The notes under the pieces were generated by a model. It had not been told where the DNA came from. It worked only from the letters and a program-made list of their open reading frames with translations, and made no database searches. The position numbers and the translations under genes were made by a program. Source: Phycisphaerae bacterium (GTDB lineage: Bacteria; Planctomycetota; Phycisphaerae; Sedimentisphaerales; Anaerobacaceae). From it: a stretch of 64,000 nucleotides of DNA. Location: the NCBI GenBank assembly GCA_028714255.1, contig JAQTMR010000010.1, positions 1-64,000 of the forward strand, read 5' to 3'. This document shows positions 1-8,598 of the stretch, piece by piece. Position 1 is the first letter of the stretch. Each line of letters begins with the position of its first letter.

Positions 1-61
1 GGCACCGGATAAAATACCTTAAATGCAAAATAAGCCTTTTTAACTGGGCCTGCGTTCATTT

Positions 62-134
62 AGCTGCTGATGGGATTTGAACCCATGACCTCGTCCTTAC
101 CAAGGAAGCGCTCTACCAACTGAGCTACAGCAGC
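62..134 (-). tRNA. tRNA-Thr (anticodon GGT)
   Basis: Read on the minus strand, this 73-nt stretch folds as a cloverleaf. The 7-bp acceptor stem GCTGCTG/CAGCAGC is perfect, the T-arm GGTTCAAATCC is standard, and the anticodon loop TTGGTAA gives anticodon GGT. The anticodon stem CTTCC/GGACG has one mismatch at its second pair. CCA is not encoded. The discriminator base is T. Confidence 0.95.
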
Positions 135-445
135 GATAATTCGCCACTCGACAATACTGAAAACGCGTCGAGCCGCAAACAAAAGTTACACTACAACCTT
201 CTTTCCTGCCTCAATAAATCTAAATAACTGACGCAGGAACCCGTAGATTCCGCCAAGTTTATTTAGTGCAAAACAGGTAATTTATGGAAATAAGCGTAAA
301 AGTGCAAACATAAAAACCGAAAAAAAAGCAAAAAAAAGCAAAAATCTTCAAATTTTCACCTTTTTTGTGAAAAATCACGTAGAAACGACCTTTACCGTCC
401 TGCTATTATATAGATAACTTCCTACTATTTGCAAACGAGACACTG
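135..445. other. AT-rich intergenic region with phased A-tracts
   Basis: No gene is seen here. Around 311-350 runs of five to eight A recur about every 10 bases, the pattern expected of intrinsically curved DNA. The region separates the tRNA-Thr gene from the 3' end of the HEAT-repeat gene, so any promoter activity here would have to serve the tRNA. Confidence 0.5.
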
Positions 446-2695
446 TTAATTACCCTTGTCTTTAGGCTTATTTGCGTCTTTGAGCGAACCAGAATGCTTA
501 GTCCATCGCTGCACCTGCTCGGCCCACATTGGCCGCCTTTCCGTAGTCTTTATTTTAGCCAGTGCCGCCAACACAATGTTAGGCTCAGTCGTCGCCGGTA
601 GCTCTGCAAGATACTTATCTATCGACAGCACTATCGCGTTATCAGGGCCTAAGTCTTTTTCCAATAAACTATTGTTTACCAATTGAGCGACAGCGTCCAC
701 TTTCGGCCATCTCAAATACACATCCAATAGCTGGGCCAAAACCGCTTCTTTTTCTGCCGTGGTACTGGCGCCTTCCCGAAGCAGCCCCAGATACTTCGCC
801 GCCTGTTCGAACATGCTGGTTTTGCTGTAAAGTTGCGCCAGCTTACCACGGACATTTTTGAGCATTTCCGCCTTATTTTCGCCGCTGGCCTTGCGCTCCA
901 CTATCTCAAGGAAAGAGAGCTTCTGTTCGTCTGAGAGCGTTGCCCCCATATCTTGCGAACTAAATCGTTCCATCCATTGACCCAGCGTGTTGGCATCGAC
1001 GGACTTGAATATCGTCAGCATCGTTTGCCAGGCCGGCTCACCATCAGCGGCCCCGAGCTTTTCCGTCAGCCAGGTCAAATCATCACTGTTGCCTACTTCG
1101 CCGGCAAGCTCTATTACTCTCTGCCTTATTTTCGCACTGCTGTCGTTGGCAAAACCTCCCCTTAATTTGCCGAGTGCTTTTGTTTTATCTATATTTATAA
1201 TTCCCTCCACCGCCGCCTCGCGGACCAAATCCGTTTTGTCGCTGAGACCTTCTTCGAACAAGCGTTCAAACGCTTTCGATGCCTCGGTTTTGTGCGTGCT
1301 GCGCGGGCCGCACAGACCTGCCATTGCACCAAGCAACTCCCCGCGAAGAACGCCGTCTGCTTTGTCTTTTTGCTGGTTATATCTTTCCGCGAGCAGACTA
1401 AAATACCTGTCAACCTCCCCTGAAGTTAAGCCGTCCTGCTCGAGTAGCTTTCGTATAACTTCAGCGGCTTTTTGTGCCTTCTTCGGGTCCTCTTCGACAA
1501 GGAACTTCGCCGCCCATTCCAGTGTATCTTTTCTTATCTCCTCGGGAATCTTCACCTCTGAACCAGGCAAAAACGCATAGTAACACGCCCCGCCGAGCGC
1601 GACAAACAACTCTATTTTCACCTCATCGTCCTTCTCGATTTCGAGTTGTTCCAGTAAACGCTGGGATGAATTCAACTGTCCCATTAGAGACAGCAGCTTT
1701 GCGGTCTTCAGCCGAACGTCCCTGTCCCTGTCAGAAACCAGATTGACCAGAATGGGGCCGAGTTCAGCGGGCAGTTCCGATTTTGTTCCTACGCGCCATT
1801 GAGAAACTTTCTCCAGAGCCCACAATTTTATTATCTCTTTGGTATTACCCAAATGCTCGGCGAGAAACTGTCCCTTCACCGTGTCATCATTTATACCGTC
1901 ATATATCCTGTCAAGCGCCGACAGGTACAGCCCCTGCCACAAGTTCAGTTCAGCTTCCATCTCACGTAGCTGTGATTCCTGCCGAACCTGCCAGTCTCGC
2001 AGAAATTCATCTCTGCCTTTGCGCTTGAGCTCATCTATTATCTGCCTGCGCGTCTGCATATCCTTGCCGACCGGTATGCCCAGCGAATGCAGCGTATTCT
2101 CCGCCTCGTCCGCTACCTGCTTGTCAGAATCATCAAGCAGCCTGATGAGCTGAAATGTCGCCCTCATATTCGGCTGAAGTTTCAATGTATATATTGCATT
2201 CAATCTCGCCTTCACAGGCAGTGAACTGTCCGTTGCCATTTTTTCGAGCGGCCCGGATATCTGCTCATATTTGAAAAGCAGCGTCGCCTCAGCCGCCAAC
2301 TTCGCCTCGCCAAAGTCCTTTGTTGCTAAAATATCAAGAAGTGGCTGAACAAAATCATCCTCCGCCTTTATGGATTCCTGCATCCCCCTGGACTGACTTA
2401 GCGATTTACAGACAGCGATTCGTGCGGAGCTGTTTTCACCCTGCGACAATGCCGAGAGCAGAATTTCCCGCGCCAGAGGGTCTTCGCTGAACAGCATTAC
2501 CGTCGCCGCGTCGATTCGTATCTGCTCGCTTGCCCCCTGAAGCAAAGCGTCCTTGTTGATTTTCAATTGCCTGCTAAGCTCAACTTTGGCTGCTGTTTTA
2601 ACTTTATCGGGAGGTTGTGTTGACTTGTTCTGACTGACGCCCCCCTCTTGGCAACCCATCGCAAATAGTAGTATTACCAGATATAATTTCTTCAT
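446..2695 (-). CDS. HEAT-repeat lipoprotein
   Basis: A 749-residue exported protein. The N-terminus has a short charged region, a hydrophobic stretch and a lipobox-like A-M-G-C at about residues 12-15, so it is probably lipid-anchored. Most of the protein (about 50-600) is built from roughly 35-residue helical repeats of HEAT or armadillo type, with recurring patterns such as 'D..VR..A..LL'. The last 150 residues look TPR-like. Such solenoids are protein-binding scaffolds and no catalytic motif is visible. The product is a conserved-hypothetical type common in planctomycetes and its partner cannot be read from the sequence. It is a single gene, with the XerC/D-type gene on the same strand 140 bases upstream. 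Confidence 0.8.
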   Translation of the reverse strand: MKKLYLVILLFAMGCQEGGVSQNKSTQPPDKVKTAAKVELSRQLKINKDALLQGASEQIRIDAATVMLFSEDPLAREILLSALSQGENSSARIAVCKSLSQSRGMQESIKAEDDFVQPLLDILATKDFGEAKLAAEATLLFKYEQISGPLEKMATDSSLPVKARLNAIYTLKLQPNMRATFQLIRLLDDSDKQVADEAENTLHSLGIPVGKDMQTRRQIIDELKRKGRDEFLRDWQVRQESQLREMEAELNLWQGLYLSALDRIYDGINDDTVKGQFLAEHLGNTKEIIKLWALEKVSQWRVGTKSELPAELGPILVNLVSDRDRDVRLKTAKLLSLMGQLNSSQRLLEQLEIEKDDEVKIELFVALGGACYYAFLPGSEVKIPEEIRKDTLEWAAKFLVEEDPKKAQKAAEVIRKLLEQDGLTSGEVDRYFSLLAERYNQQKDKADGVLRGELLGAMAGLCGPRSTHKTEASKAFERLFEEGLSDKTDLVREAAVEGIINIDKTKALGKLRGGFANDSSAKIRQRVIELAGEVGNSDDLTWLTEKLGAADGEPAWQTMLTIFKSVDANTLGQWMERFSSQDMGATLSDEQKLSFLEIVERKASGENKAEMLKNVRGKLAQLYSKTSMFEQAAKYLGLLREGASTTAEKEAVLAQLLDVYLRWPKVDAVAQLVNNSLLEKDLGPDNAIVLSIDKYLAELPATTEPNIVLAALAKIKTTERRPMWAEQVQRWTKHSGSLKDANKPKDKGN

Positions 2696-2837
2696 AAGCC
2701 CGTTTCTTAATTTAGTTGTATAGATGATAATCCCTGTACCATACTAATGTCAATTGCCTATCGGCCATTTTCACTATTCGGATATAAGTTTTGCAAAAAA
2801 TTTTCGCCTTGTCCAAAACTGTTTTAAACAAAATCCA

Positions 2838-3785
2838 TTAAGGTCTTGGGTGAAATTTCCTGTGAATCTCACGCAGCCTTTCCTGGTCAACATGCGTATA
2901 AATCTGGGTCGTGGCTATGTCAACATGTCCGAGCATTTCCTGCACGCTTCGCAAATCAGCGCCGCCGGCCAACAGGTGCGTCGCGAAACAATGCCTCAAC
3001 GTATGCGCGGTCAATTTCTTGGGCATGCCTGCACGGGCTGCGTATTTCTTGGTTAATCGCCATATTTCAATACGACTCATAGGTCGCCCTGTTCGTGAAA
3101 GCAGCAAAAAATCTCCGCTGAAAGGCTTGACCAAACCGGGACGCAGTTCCCGCAGGTAATCGACTGTGGCCGTGATAGCTGCTTTGCCGACCGGTATAAT
3201 TCGCTCCCTGTTACCTTTGCCTAAGCAGCGCAGGTAGCCGATGTCAACGTTCAAGTCGCCCGTCTTCAGACCGGCCAACTCACTGGCACGCACCCCCGTG
3301 GCATAAAGCAGTTCGAGCATCGCCCTGTCACGAAAGTAAAAAGGTTCCTCATCACTTACTGCGTTAATGATACTTACAACTTGTTTCTTGTTGCATATAA
3401 TAGGAAGCCTTTGCCACAACTTTGGGCCTTCGAGAATCGTAGCTAAATCATCTTTGACAAGGCCGGTAAGTTTGCCGAACCGAAGTAACATCCTTATGGC
3501 GACAAGGCATCGCTTAATTGAGCTTTCATTTTTTTGTTCGTCCTCCGTGAGGACTCGCAGATAATTGTGGATAAGGGCCGGCTTTATTTCGTTTAGCTGA
3601 CTTATTTTCCCCTCGCTCGATTCGCAGTATTCCAGAAACCCCACCAGGTCCCTGCCGTATGCCAGAATAGTATTGCCCGATAGACCCGCCTCGACAGTCA
3701 GGTAATTGAGAAAACTTTTTGCCTGCTCCCCTAACGGTAAAGACAGTAACTTTTCACCAATAGATTTTAACTGAACTGAGGCCAT
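2838..3785 (-). CDS. xerD: Tyrosine recombinase, XerC/XerD type
   Basis: A 315-residue site-specific recombinase. The N-terminal SAM-like core-binding domain covers about residues 20-110 and the catalytic domain about 130-305. All the catalytic residues of the family can be placed: Arg166 in 'TGVRASE', Lys190, His261 and Arg264 in 'HTLRH', His287 in 'LGHVD', and nucleophile Tyr296 in 'IYTHV'. The length matches cellular XerC/XerD proteins, which resolve chromosome dimers at dif. XerC and XerD cannot be told apart safely; the C-terminal motifs resemble XerD slightly more. The gene is not flanked by integron cassettes or phage genes, so a housekeeping role is more likely than a mobile integrase. 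Confidence 0.9.
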   Translation of the reverse strand: MASVQLKSIGEKLLSLPLGEQAKSFLNYLTVEAGLSGNTILAYGRDLVGFLEYCESSEGKISQLNEIKPALIHNYLRVLTEDEQKNESSIKRCLVAIRMLLRFGKLTGLVKDDLATILEGPKLWQRLPIICNKKQVVSIINAVSDEEPFYFRDRAMLELLYATGVRASELAGLKTGDLNVDIGYLRCLGKGNRERIIPVGKAAITATVDYLRELRPGLVKPFSGDFLLLSRTGRPMSRIEIWRLTKKYAARAGMPKKLTAHTLRHCFATHLLAGGADLRSVQEMLGHVDIATTQIYTHVDQERLREIHRKFHPRP

Positions 3786-3905
3786 CTTGCTCGTTTCAAC
3801 TAAATACCGACAACTAACATAAATATCGGCGTTAAAACAAGTTAATCTTTAACTGTAAACTTGCCGCGGGTGATAGACAATCATTTTGAAAAAAACAATT
3901 CCTTC

Positions 3906-3934
3906 TTGAGCTAATACACCACTGCATATATAAT
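3906..3934 (+). promoter_or_regulatory. Sigma-70-type promoter
   Basis: A TTGAGC (-35) at 3906-3911 and a perfect TATAAT (-10) at 3929-3934 are separated by 17 bases. They lie about 30 bases upstream of the lipoprotein start at 3963. Confidence 0.75.
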
Positions 3935-3962
3935 CACCCGGATTACAGAAAAGGTAGGTAAA

Positions 3963-4553
3963 ATGAATAAACTCAAATCATTACTGCTCACGGCTTGTCT
4001 GGCCGTTTCGGTGTTGGCTGGCTGTGCAGGACCATACAAGGGCCAAACAGTCGAACAAATCTGCCCCGCTGGGTTGGACAAACAGCAGGCAATGCAAATC
4101 GCCGAAGATGTCCTCGGTAAATTGCAGTTTACCATTGCCAAGTCCGACACCGACCTCGGCGTTATAAAAACCAGGCCTTTGGCAGGAGCGCAATTCTTCG
4201 AATTCTGGCGCAGAGATAATGTCGGTGCCTTCAGTGTTGCCGAATCAAGTATGCACAGCATCCGAAGAATTGCAGAGCTGGATATAACACAGCAGGGTTC
4301 GCAGTTGTGTATCCATTGCAATGTAAATACACAAAGACTTCGTCTGCCTGAACGCGAACTCAGTAGCAGCTCACGCGCTTATGATATGTTTTCCGAGGGC
4401 AGCCAGTCAAGACAGACGTTAATACTGCACCCTGGACAGAAAAAAGATATGGCATGGGTCGATTTGGGAAACGACTCTAAATTGGCAACGGTGATTTTGA
4501 AGCGAATCGAAAAGAAAATCGCTAAGATGCAAAATGGCGTAAGCCATCCCTAA
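3963..4553 (+). CDS. Small lipoprotein of unknown function
   Basis: A 196-residue protein with a clear lipoprotein signal peptide: a positively charged start, a hydrophobic segment and the lipobox L-A-G-C at about residues 18-21. The mature part has no domain I can name. Its N-terminal third ('QIAEDVLGKLQFTIAKSDTDLGVIKTRP') resembles the alternating helix/strand pattern of small periplasmic domains that recur in bacterial lipoproteins. A strong promoter lies directly upstream and the start has a plausible AGGTA ribosome site. No neighbour is close enough downstream on the same strand to define an operon before galE. Confidence 0.8.
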   Translation: MNKLKSLLLTACLAVSVLAGCAGPYKGQTVEQICPAGLDKQQAMQIAEDVLGKLQFTIAKSDTDLGVIKTRPLAGAQFFEFWRRDNVGAFSVAESSMHSIRRIAELDITQQGSQLCIHCNVNTQRLRLPERELSSSSRAYDMFSEGSQSRQTLILHPGQKKDMAWVDLGNDSKLATVILKRIEKKIAKMQNGVSHP

Positions 4554-4570
4554 GCGGAAGGAAAATAGTT

Positions 4571-4615
4571 GTGACCCTTTCGGGGTCATCCTGAGCAACT
4601 GAAAGGAGTCGAAGG
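4571..4615 (+). repeat. Short dispersed repeat overlapping the galE ribosome site
   Basis: The hairpin GACCC-tttcg-GGGTC is followed by a 'cctgagcaactgaaaggagtcgaagg' segment. This is a variant of the TTCGACTxxGCTCAGG repeat family also seen near 7434, 20529 and 57035. Its AAGGAG serves as the ribosome-binding site of the TTG-started galE gene. Confidence 0.55.
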
Positions 4616-5599
4616 TTGAGAATACTCATCTGCGGTGGAGCAGGGTACATCGGCAGTAATATGACCTCTTTACTCGCCGCCGGAGAACACCGCCCGGTTG
4701 TTTACGATAACCTCAGCAAGGGACACAAAGCCGCCGTCGCGGATTGTGACTTCGTCGAAGGTGATTTGGCCGATTACAACCTCCTTGTCGAAACACTCAA
4801 AAAATACGAAATCGATTCTGTGATGCACTTCGCCGCTTTTATCGAAGCCGGAGAATCCGTCCTCAACCCGCTCAAGTATTATCGAAACAATATCTCCAAT
4901 ACGCAAACCCTGCTGACCGCGATGGAAGCAGTCGGCGTCGAAAAATTCGTCTTTAGTAGTTCCGCCGCCGTGTACGGCACGCCGCAGCATGTCCCTATCG
5001 CTGAAAATTCACCGACCGCGCCGATTAATCCTTATGGCGAGACAAAATTAGCCGTCGAAAGAATGTGCTGCCACCAAAGCCGCGCCGGTAAACTCCGCTA
5101 CGCGTCACTACGATACTTCAATGCCGCGGGAGCCGGAGCAAATTCCACTCTCGGCGAGGACCATCGCCCCGAATCACATCTCATTCCATTGGCTATTGCC
5201 GCCGCTATGGGTAAATCCGATGCAGTCAAAATCTACGGAACCGATTACCCTACCCCCGACGGTACCTGTATCCGAGATTACATTCATATCGAAGACCTCT
5301 GCCGGGCACACCTTCTCGCACTTGTTAAACTCGACACGCAAACCGAGCTTGTTTACAACCTCGGCAACGGCAATGGCTATTCGGTAAGGGAAGTAATCGA
5401 AACAGTCAAAAAGGTCAGCGGCAAAAAATTCAAAGTGATAGAATCGCAGCGCCGCCCGGGCGACCCTCCGATACTGACATCCGACGCCTCAAAGGCAAAG
5501 AACGAACTCCTCTGGAAACCGAAATGGGCCGAGCTTGGGAAAATCATAGACTCCGCCTGGCAGTGGCATAACAAATATCCGCAAGGCTATCCGGATTAA
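4616..5599 (+). CDS. galE: UDP-glucose 4-epimerase
   Basis: A 327-residue short-chain-dehydrogenase-type epimerase that interconverts UDP-glucose and UDP-galactose using bound NAD. The nucleotide-binding motif G-G-A-G-Y-I-G is at residues 7-13, a Ser-rich segment 'SSSAAVYG' at 114-121, and the catalytic Y-x-x-x-K is Tyr140/Lys144. The C-terminal 'R.GD' segment for the UDP-sugar ('RRPGDPP') is also present. The start is TTG at 4616, because the Rossmann strand begins immediately and an AAGGAG precedes it. Together with the DUF1080 protein and sugar kinase downstream it forms a small carbohydrate block. Confidence 0.93.
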   Translation: MRILICGGAGYIGSNMTSLLAAGEHRPVVYDNLSKGHKAAVADCDFVEGDLADYNLLVETLKKYEIDSVMHFAAFIEAGESVLNPLKYYRNNISNTQTLLTAMEAVGVEKFVFSSSAAVYGTPQHVPIAENSPTAPINPYGETKLAVERMCCHQSRAGKLRYASLRYFNAAGAGANSTLGEDHRPESHLIPLAIAAAMGKSDAVKIYGTDYPTPDGTCIRDYIHIEDLCRAHLLALVKLDTQTELVYNLGNGNGYSVREVIETVKKVSGKKFKVIESQRRPGDPPILTSDASKAKNELLWKPKWAELGKIIDSAWQWHNKYPQGYPD

Positions 5600-5630
5600 A
5601 ACCCCGGGACACCAATTTAAGGAATTGCAA

Positions 5631-6383
5631 ATGAACATTAAATTCCTCTGGTCAGGCGTTTTTGCTCTGTTGCTAATAGCGATAACGGGCTGTTCTCCCT
5701 GGAAGGTACACGATACCAGCCGCCCCCTGCCGGCAGTTATCACCCCCGCCGAACAGCCGGGCCGGCCGCCGTCAGACGCCGTCATTCTCTTCGATGGCAA
5801 AGACCTCTCCAACTGGGTATCCGAAAAGGATGGCGGCCCCGCCAAATGGAAGGTCGAAAATGGATTCTTGGAAGCAGTAAAAAAAACCGGCAACATCCGC
5901 ACCAAGCAGGCGTTCGGCGATTGCCAGTTGCATATCGAATGGGCCTCGCCGGCAGAAGTAAACGGCGCCAGCCAGGACCGCGGCAACAGCGGCGTATTCC
6001 TTATGAGCAAATACGAAGTACAGGTACTCGATTCTTACGACAACATAACCTACGCCGATGGCCAGGCCGGTGCCGTCTATGGCCAGAACCCGCCGCTCGT
6101 CAACGCATCCCGCCCGCCCGGACAATGGCAGAGCTACGACATAATCTTCCATCGTCCGGTTTTCAAACTCGGCCTGGTTGTCAAGCCTGCGACAATCACC
6201 GTCCTGCAAAATGGAGTCCTCGTTCAGGACAACTTCGAGATTAAGGGCGCAACCGTATGGAAGAAACGCGCAAAGTATAGTCCCCACGCCGACAAGATGC
6301 CCCTTATGCTCCAGGACCATGACCAACCCGTTCGATACCGCAACATCTGGCTCCGCGAACTGCCGGAATCGAAAAACAAGTAA
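5631..6383 (+). CDS. DUF1080 (3-keto-disaccharide hydrolase-like) lipoprotein
   Basis: A lipoprotein of about 250 residues with lipobox I-T-G-C near residue 21. The mature protein matches the DUF1080 / 3-keto-disaccharide hydrolase family: it opens with 'LFDGKDLSNW', has 'W.VENGFLEA', and contains the concanavalin-like core 'F.DCQLHIEW..P' and 'GNSGVFLM..YEVQVLDSYDN'. Some family members cleave 3-keto-glycosides in sugar-oxidation pathways, and the family is strongly expanded in planctomycetes. The chosen start is ATG 5631, seven bases after AAGGA. A TTG two codons earlier is possible but sits too close to that site. It lies 31 bases after galE. Confidence 0.85.
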   Translation: MNIKFLWSGVFALLLIAITGCSPWKVHDTSRPLPAVITPAEQPGRPPSDAVILFDGKDLSNWVSEKDGGPAKWKVENGFLEAVKKTGNIRTKQAFGDCQLHIEWASPAEVNGASQDRGNSGVFLMSKYEVQVLDSYDNITYADGQAGAVYGQNPPLVNASRPPGQWQSYDIIFHRPVFKLGLVVKPATITVLQNGVLVQDNFEIKGATVWKKRAKYSPHADKMPLMLQDHDQPVRYRNIWLRELPESKNK

Positions 6384-6399
6384 GCTGTCTTTCAATATT

Positions 6400-6434
6400 G
6401 TCATTGCGAGGAGCGAAGCGACGAAGCAATCTCA
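6400..6434 (+). repeat. GTCATTGCGAG repeat element (single arm)
   Basis: The sequence GTCATTGCGAGGAGCG... ends in GCAATCTCA. It is one arm of the dispersed element found in full at 56671-56746 and as another single arm at 56313-56341. Confidence 0.7.
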
Positions 6435-6453
6435 GCTTTATGGGAGAAACACA

Positions 6454-7419
6454 ATGAACGAAATCTTCGTAGGCGTCGATTTAGGCGCAACATATATAAA
6501 GACAGGCTGTTTCGACTCGAACCTAAAACTCCTCGCTAAAACATCAGCCCCAACGCAGGCCGAAAAAGATGCCAATGTAATAATAGATAATATCGCTGCG
6601 ACAATCGAGCAGTGTATAACCAACGCCGGCCTTTCTATAACCGATGTCTCTGCAATAGGCCTCGGCTGTCCGGGCCCTGCTAAATACAAAGATGGTATCA
6701 TCGAAGCCGCCCCGAATCTGCCTACCTTAAACAATGTCCCCATCCGCCAGATGCTAAGCGGCAGATTAGCAGGCAAGACAATCGTCTTCGAGAACGATGC
6801 CAATGTCGCCTGCCTCGGCGAATTCACCACAGGTGCAGGAAAAGGTATTAACGATATGGCCTTCTTCACCCTCGGCACAGGCATCGGCAGCGGCATAATA
6901 ATCAATGGCAAACTGCTCACCGGCCCGACCGGCAACTCCGCCGAGCTGGGCCATACCATAATCTACCCCAATGGCCGATTATGCACCTGCGGCCAGCGAG
7001 GCTGCGCCGAAGCATATGCCTCTGCTGCCAATACCGCAAAAAGAGCCGTCGAGGCTGTCACCGCAGGCGAAAAATCCAGCCTTAAAAAAACTTTCGACGA
7101 CAATGGCGAAATCACCTGCAAAGATGTCTTCGACCATTCAAAAGCTGGCGACGAATTAGCCAAAAGAATAACTGACGAAACCGCCGAGTTCCTTGCCATT
7201 CTTTGCGTGAATGTTTTGCATACTGCTGAACCAAAGCGGATTGTCTTTGCAGGCGGAATGATTGCCGCCGGCGACATTTTGCTGAATCGGATAAAATACT
7301 TCTTCGATGAGCACATTTGGAATCTGAAGGCCGAATCCGTCGAGATTTGTTTCGCTGCTCTTGGCGAAGACGCCGGCATCATCGGCGCCGCAGCCTTGGC
7401 TAAGGCTAAGCTAAAATAG
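6454..7419 (+). CDS. ROK-family sugar kinase (glucokinase-like)
   Basis: A 321-residue ATP-dependent sugar kinase. The N-terminal phosphate loop is 'GVDLGATYIKTG' (about residues 6-17). The ROK sugar-binding core includes 'FENDANVA' and 'LGTGIGSGI', and the ROK zinc signature C-x-C-G-x-x-G-C-x-E follows 'ELGH'. Members phosphorylate glucose or other aldohexoses, while others are transcriptional repressors with an added N-terminal HTH. No HTH is present here, so an enzyme is likely. The start is ATG 6454 with GGGAG upstream. The reading frame stays open for about 90 codons further upstream, but that part runs through the preceding gene and a repeat. The stop is TAG. Confidence 0.9.
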   Translation: MNEIFVGVDLGATYIKTGCFDSNLKLLAKTSAPTQAEKDANVIIDNIAATIEQCITNAGLSITDVSAIGLGCPGPAKYKDGIIEAAPNLPTLNNVPIRQMLSGRLAGKTIVFENDANVACLGEFTTGAGKGINDMAFFTLGTGIGSGIIINGKLLTGPTGNSAELGHTIIYPNGRLCTCGQRGCAEAYASAANTAKRAVEAVTAGEKSSLKKTFDDNGEITCKDVFDHSKAGDELAKRITDETAEFLAILCVNVLHTAEPKRIVFAGGMIAAGDILLNRIKYFFDEHIWNLKAESVEICFAALGEDAGIIGAAALAKAKLK

Positions 7420-8598
7420 GTAATTACAGCAGACCCTTCGACTATGCTCAGGGCATGTTGGCTTTGTTGGTTCGACAGGCTCACCATAAATGGTTCGACT
7501 TTGCTCACCATAAATTGGGTTCGTTTGGGTTCGTTTTGACCAAGTGTCCATTGTTCGTTTTTCGTTGTAATTTATTGTTAACGCTAATGTTGTAATCATT
7601 TGACTTTTTGAAAAATTGGGTTCGTTTTGCATAATTTGTTATTTTTGATTGACACCCCTTCAGCCACGAAGACTCTAAGGCACAAAGTCCTTGGGACTCC
7701 TTGCGGAGAAAAATTAACCACGAATGAACACGAATAGACACAATTTTTTACCGCGGAGAACGCAGAGAAAAGTTAGACACAGATTTCACGGATTTACACT
7801 GTTTTTTGACGCTGATTGCGCAGAGTACGCAGAGGGGTTTTGGTCGGCGTGCGTTCTTCGGCAAGGCCATTTCTCCCCCTTAGGGGTGTGAAAGGCCGTT
7901 GCCTTGTCCGCCGAATTCCTTCGGACTTCGTTATTAAGCCGACCAATTTTTCGACCTGGTTCGACGGCGTTCACCACAGATCGCTCAAGACAGGACAAAC
8001 TTTTGCTTTTTTTCATAATGTTTAGATGTAAAAAAAGCCTCCTTTATTAAGGGCGGAGATGCGCGTTTGGTTGAAAAGGCAGGAACTAAAGATTTGCAAA
8101 TATTTGTAAGGAAAGGATTAAAAAATTTTTAATTAGCCGGTTTGGGGGTTGGGTAGAGGCGTTTTTGATTGAAAAGAATATAGGGTGTAGGGTTTAGGGG
8201 ATAGGGAAAGAGAAATTGGCCACGAATGAACACGAATGGACACAATTTTTTACCGCGGAGAACGCAGAGAAAAGTTAGACACGGATTCACACAGATTAAC
8301 ACGGATTTTTTTCATAATGTTTAGATGTAAAAAAAGCCTCCTTTATTAAGGGCGGACATGCGCATTTGGAGTGAAAATTATGCCCGTCTTCGCCGAGGTC
8401 TTCGCTTCCGCCGCCGCCAAAGGGCTATGGCGGACAGGTCGCTTCGAGGTGCTGGCTTGATTAAGTCGTTGCAATTAAAGAAACAAAAAAAATTTCAAAT
8501 TAGCCGGTTTTGATGCGAGAGTAGCTGCGGTTTTGATTGATTTTTTCGCTGCCAATTCTTATTTTATCTACCACATAGGCATAGATAGGTGGCTGCCC
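7420..8598. repeat. Repeat island with a duplicated multi-block unit
   Basis: About 1.2 kb without a credible gene. It holds TTCGAC...GCTCAGGGC elements at 7434-7454 and 7469-7493. Three ordered blocks then occur twice. The first contains 'ccacgaatgaacacgaat' plus 'taccgcggagaacgcagag' (about 7722-7782 and 8219-8281). The second contains 'cataatgtttagatgtaaaa' and a following segment to 'gggcgga' (about 8008-8072 and 8307-8370). The third contains 'attagccggttt' (about 8131 and 8497). Spacing between blocks differs between the copies, which fits duplication followed by deletions or insertions. Confidence 0.7.

Noticed and set aside
2838-3785. Phage or island integrase
   Set aside because: The length and motifs are those of cellular XerC/D, and no phage genes, attachment-site repeats or cargo are nearby. 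The tRNA-Thr gene is 2.7 kb away with an unrelated gene in between.
5772-6404. A 210-residue minus-strand open frame under the DUF1080 gene
   Set aside because: It is the antisense shadow of a gene with clear domain evidence and has no ribosome site.
7786-8025. Short open frames on both strands in the 7.4-8.6 kb island
   Set aside because: They consist of repeat words, have no ribosome sites and resemble no protein family.
7722-8310. A possible CRISPR array
   Set aside because: The repeats are few, of several kinds and unevenly spaced, with no uniform spacers, and no cas gene is present.
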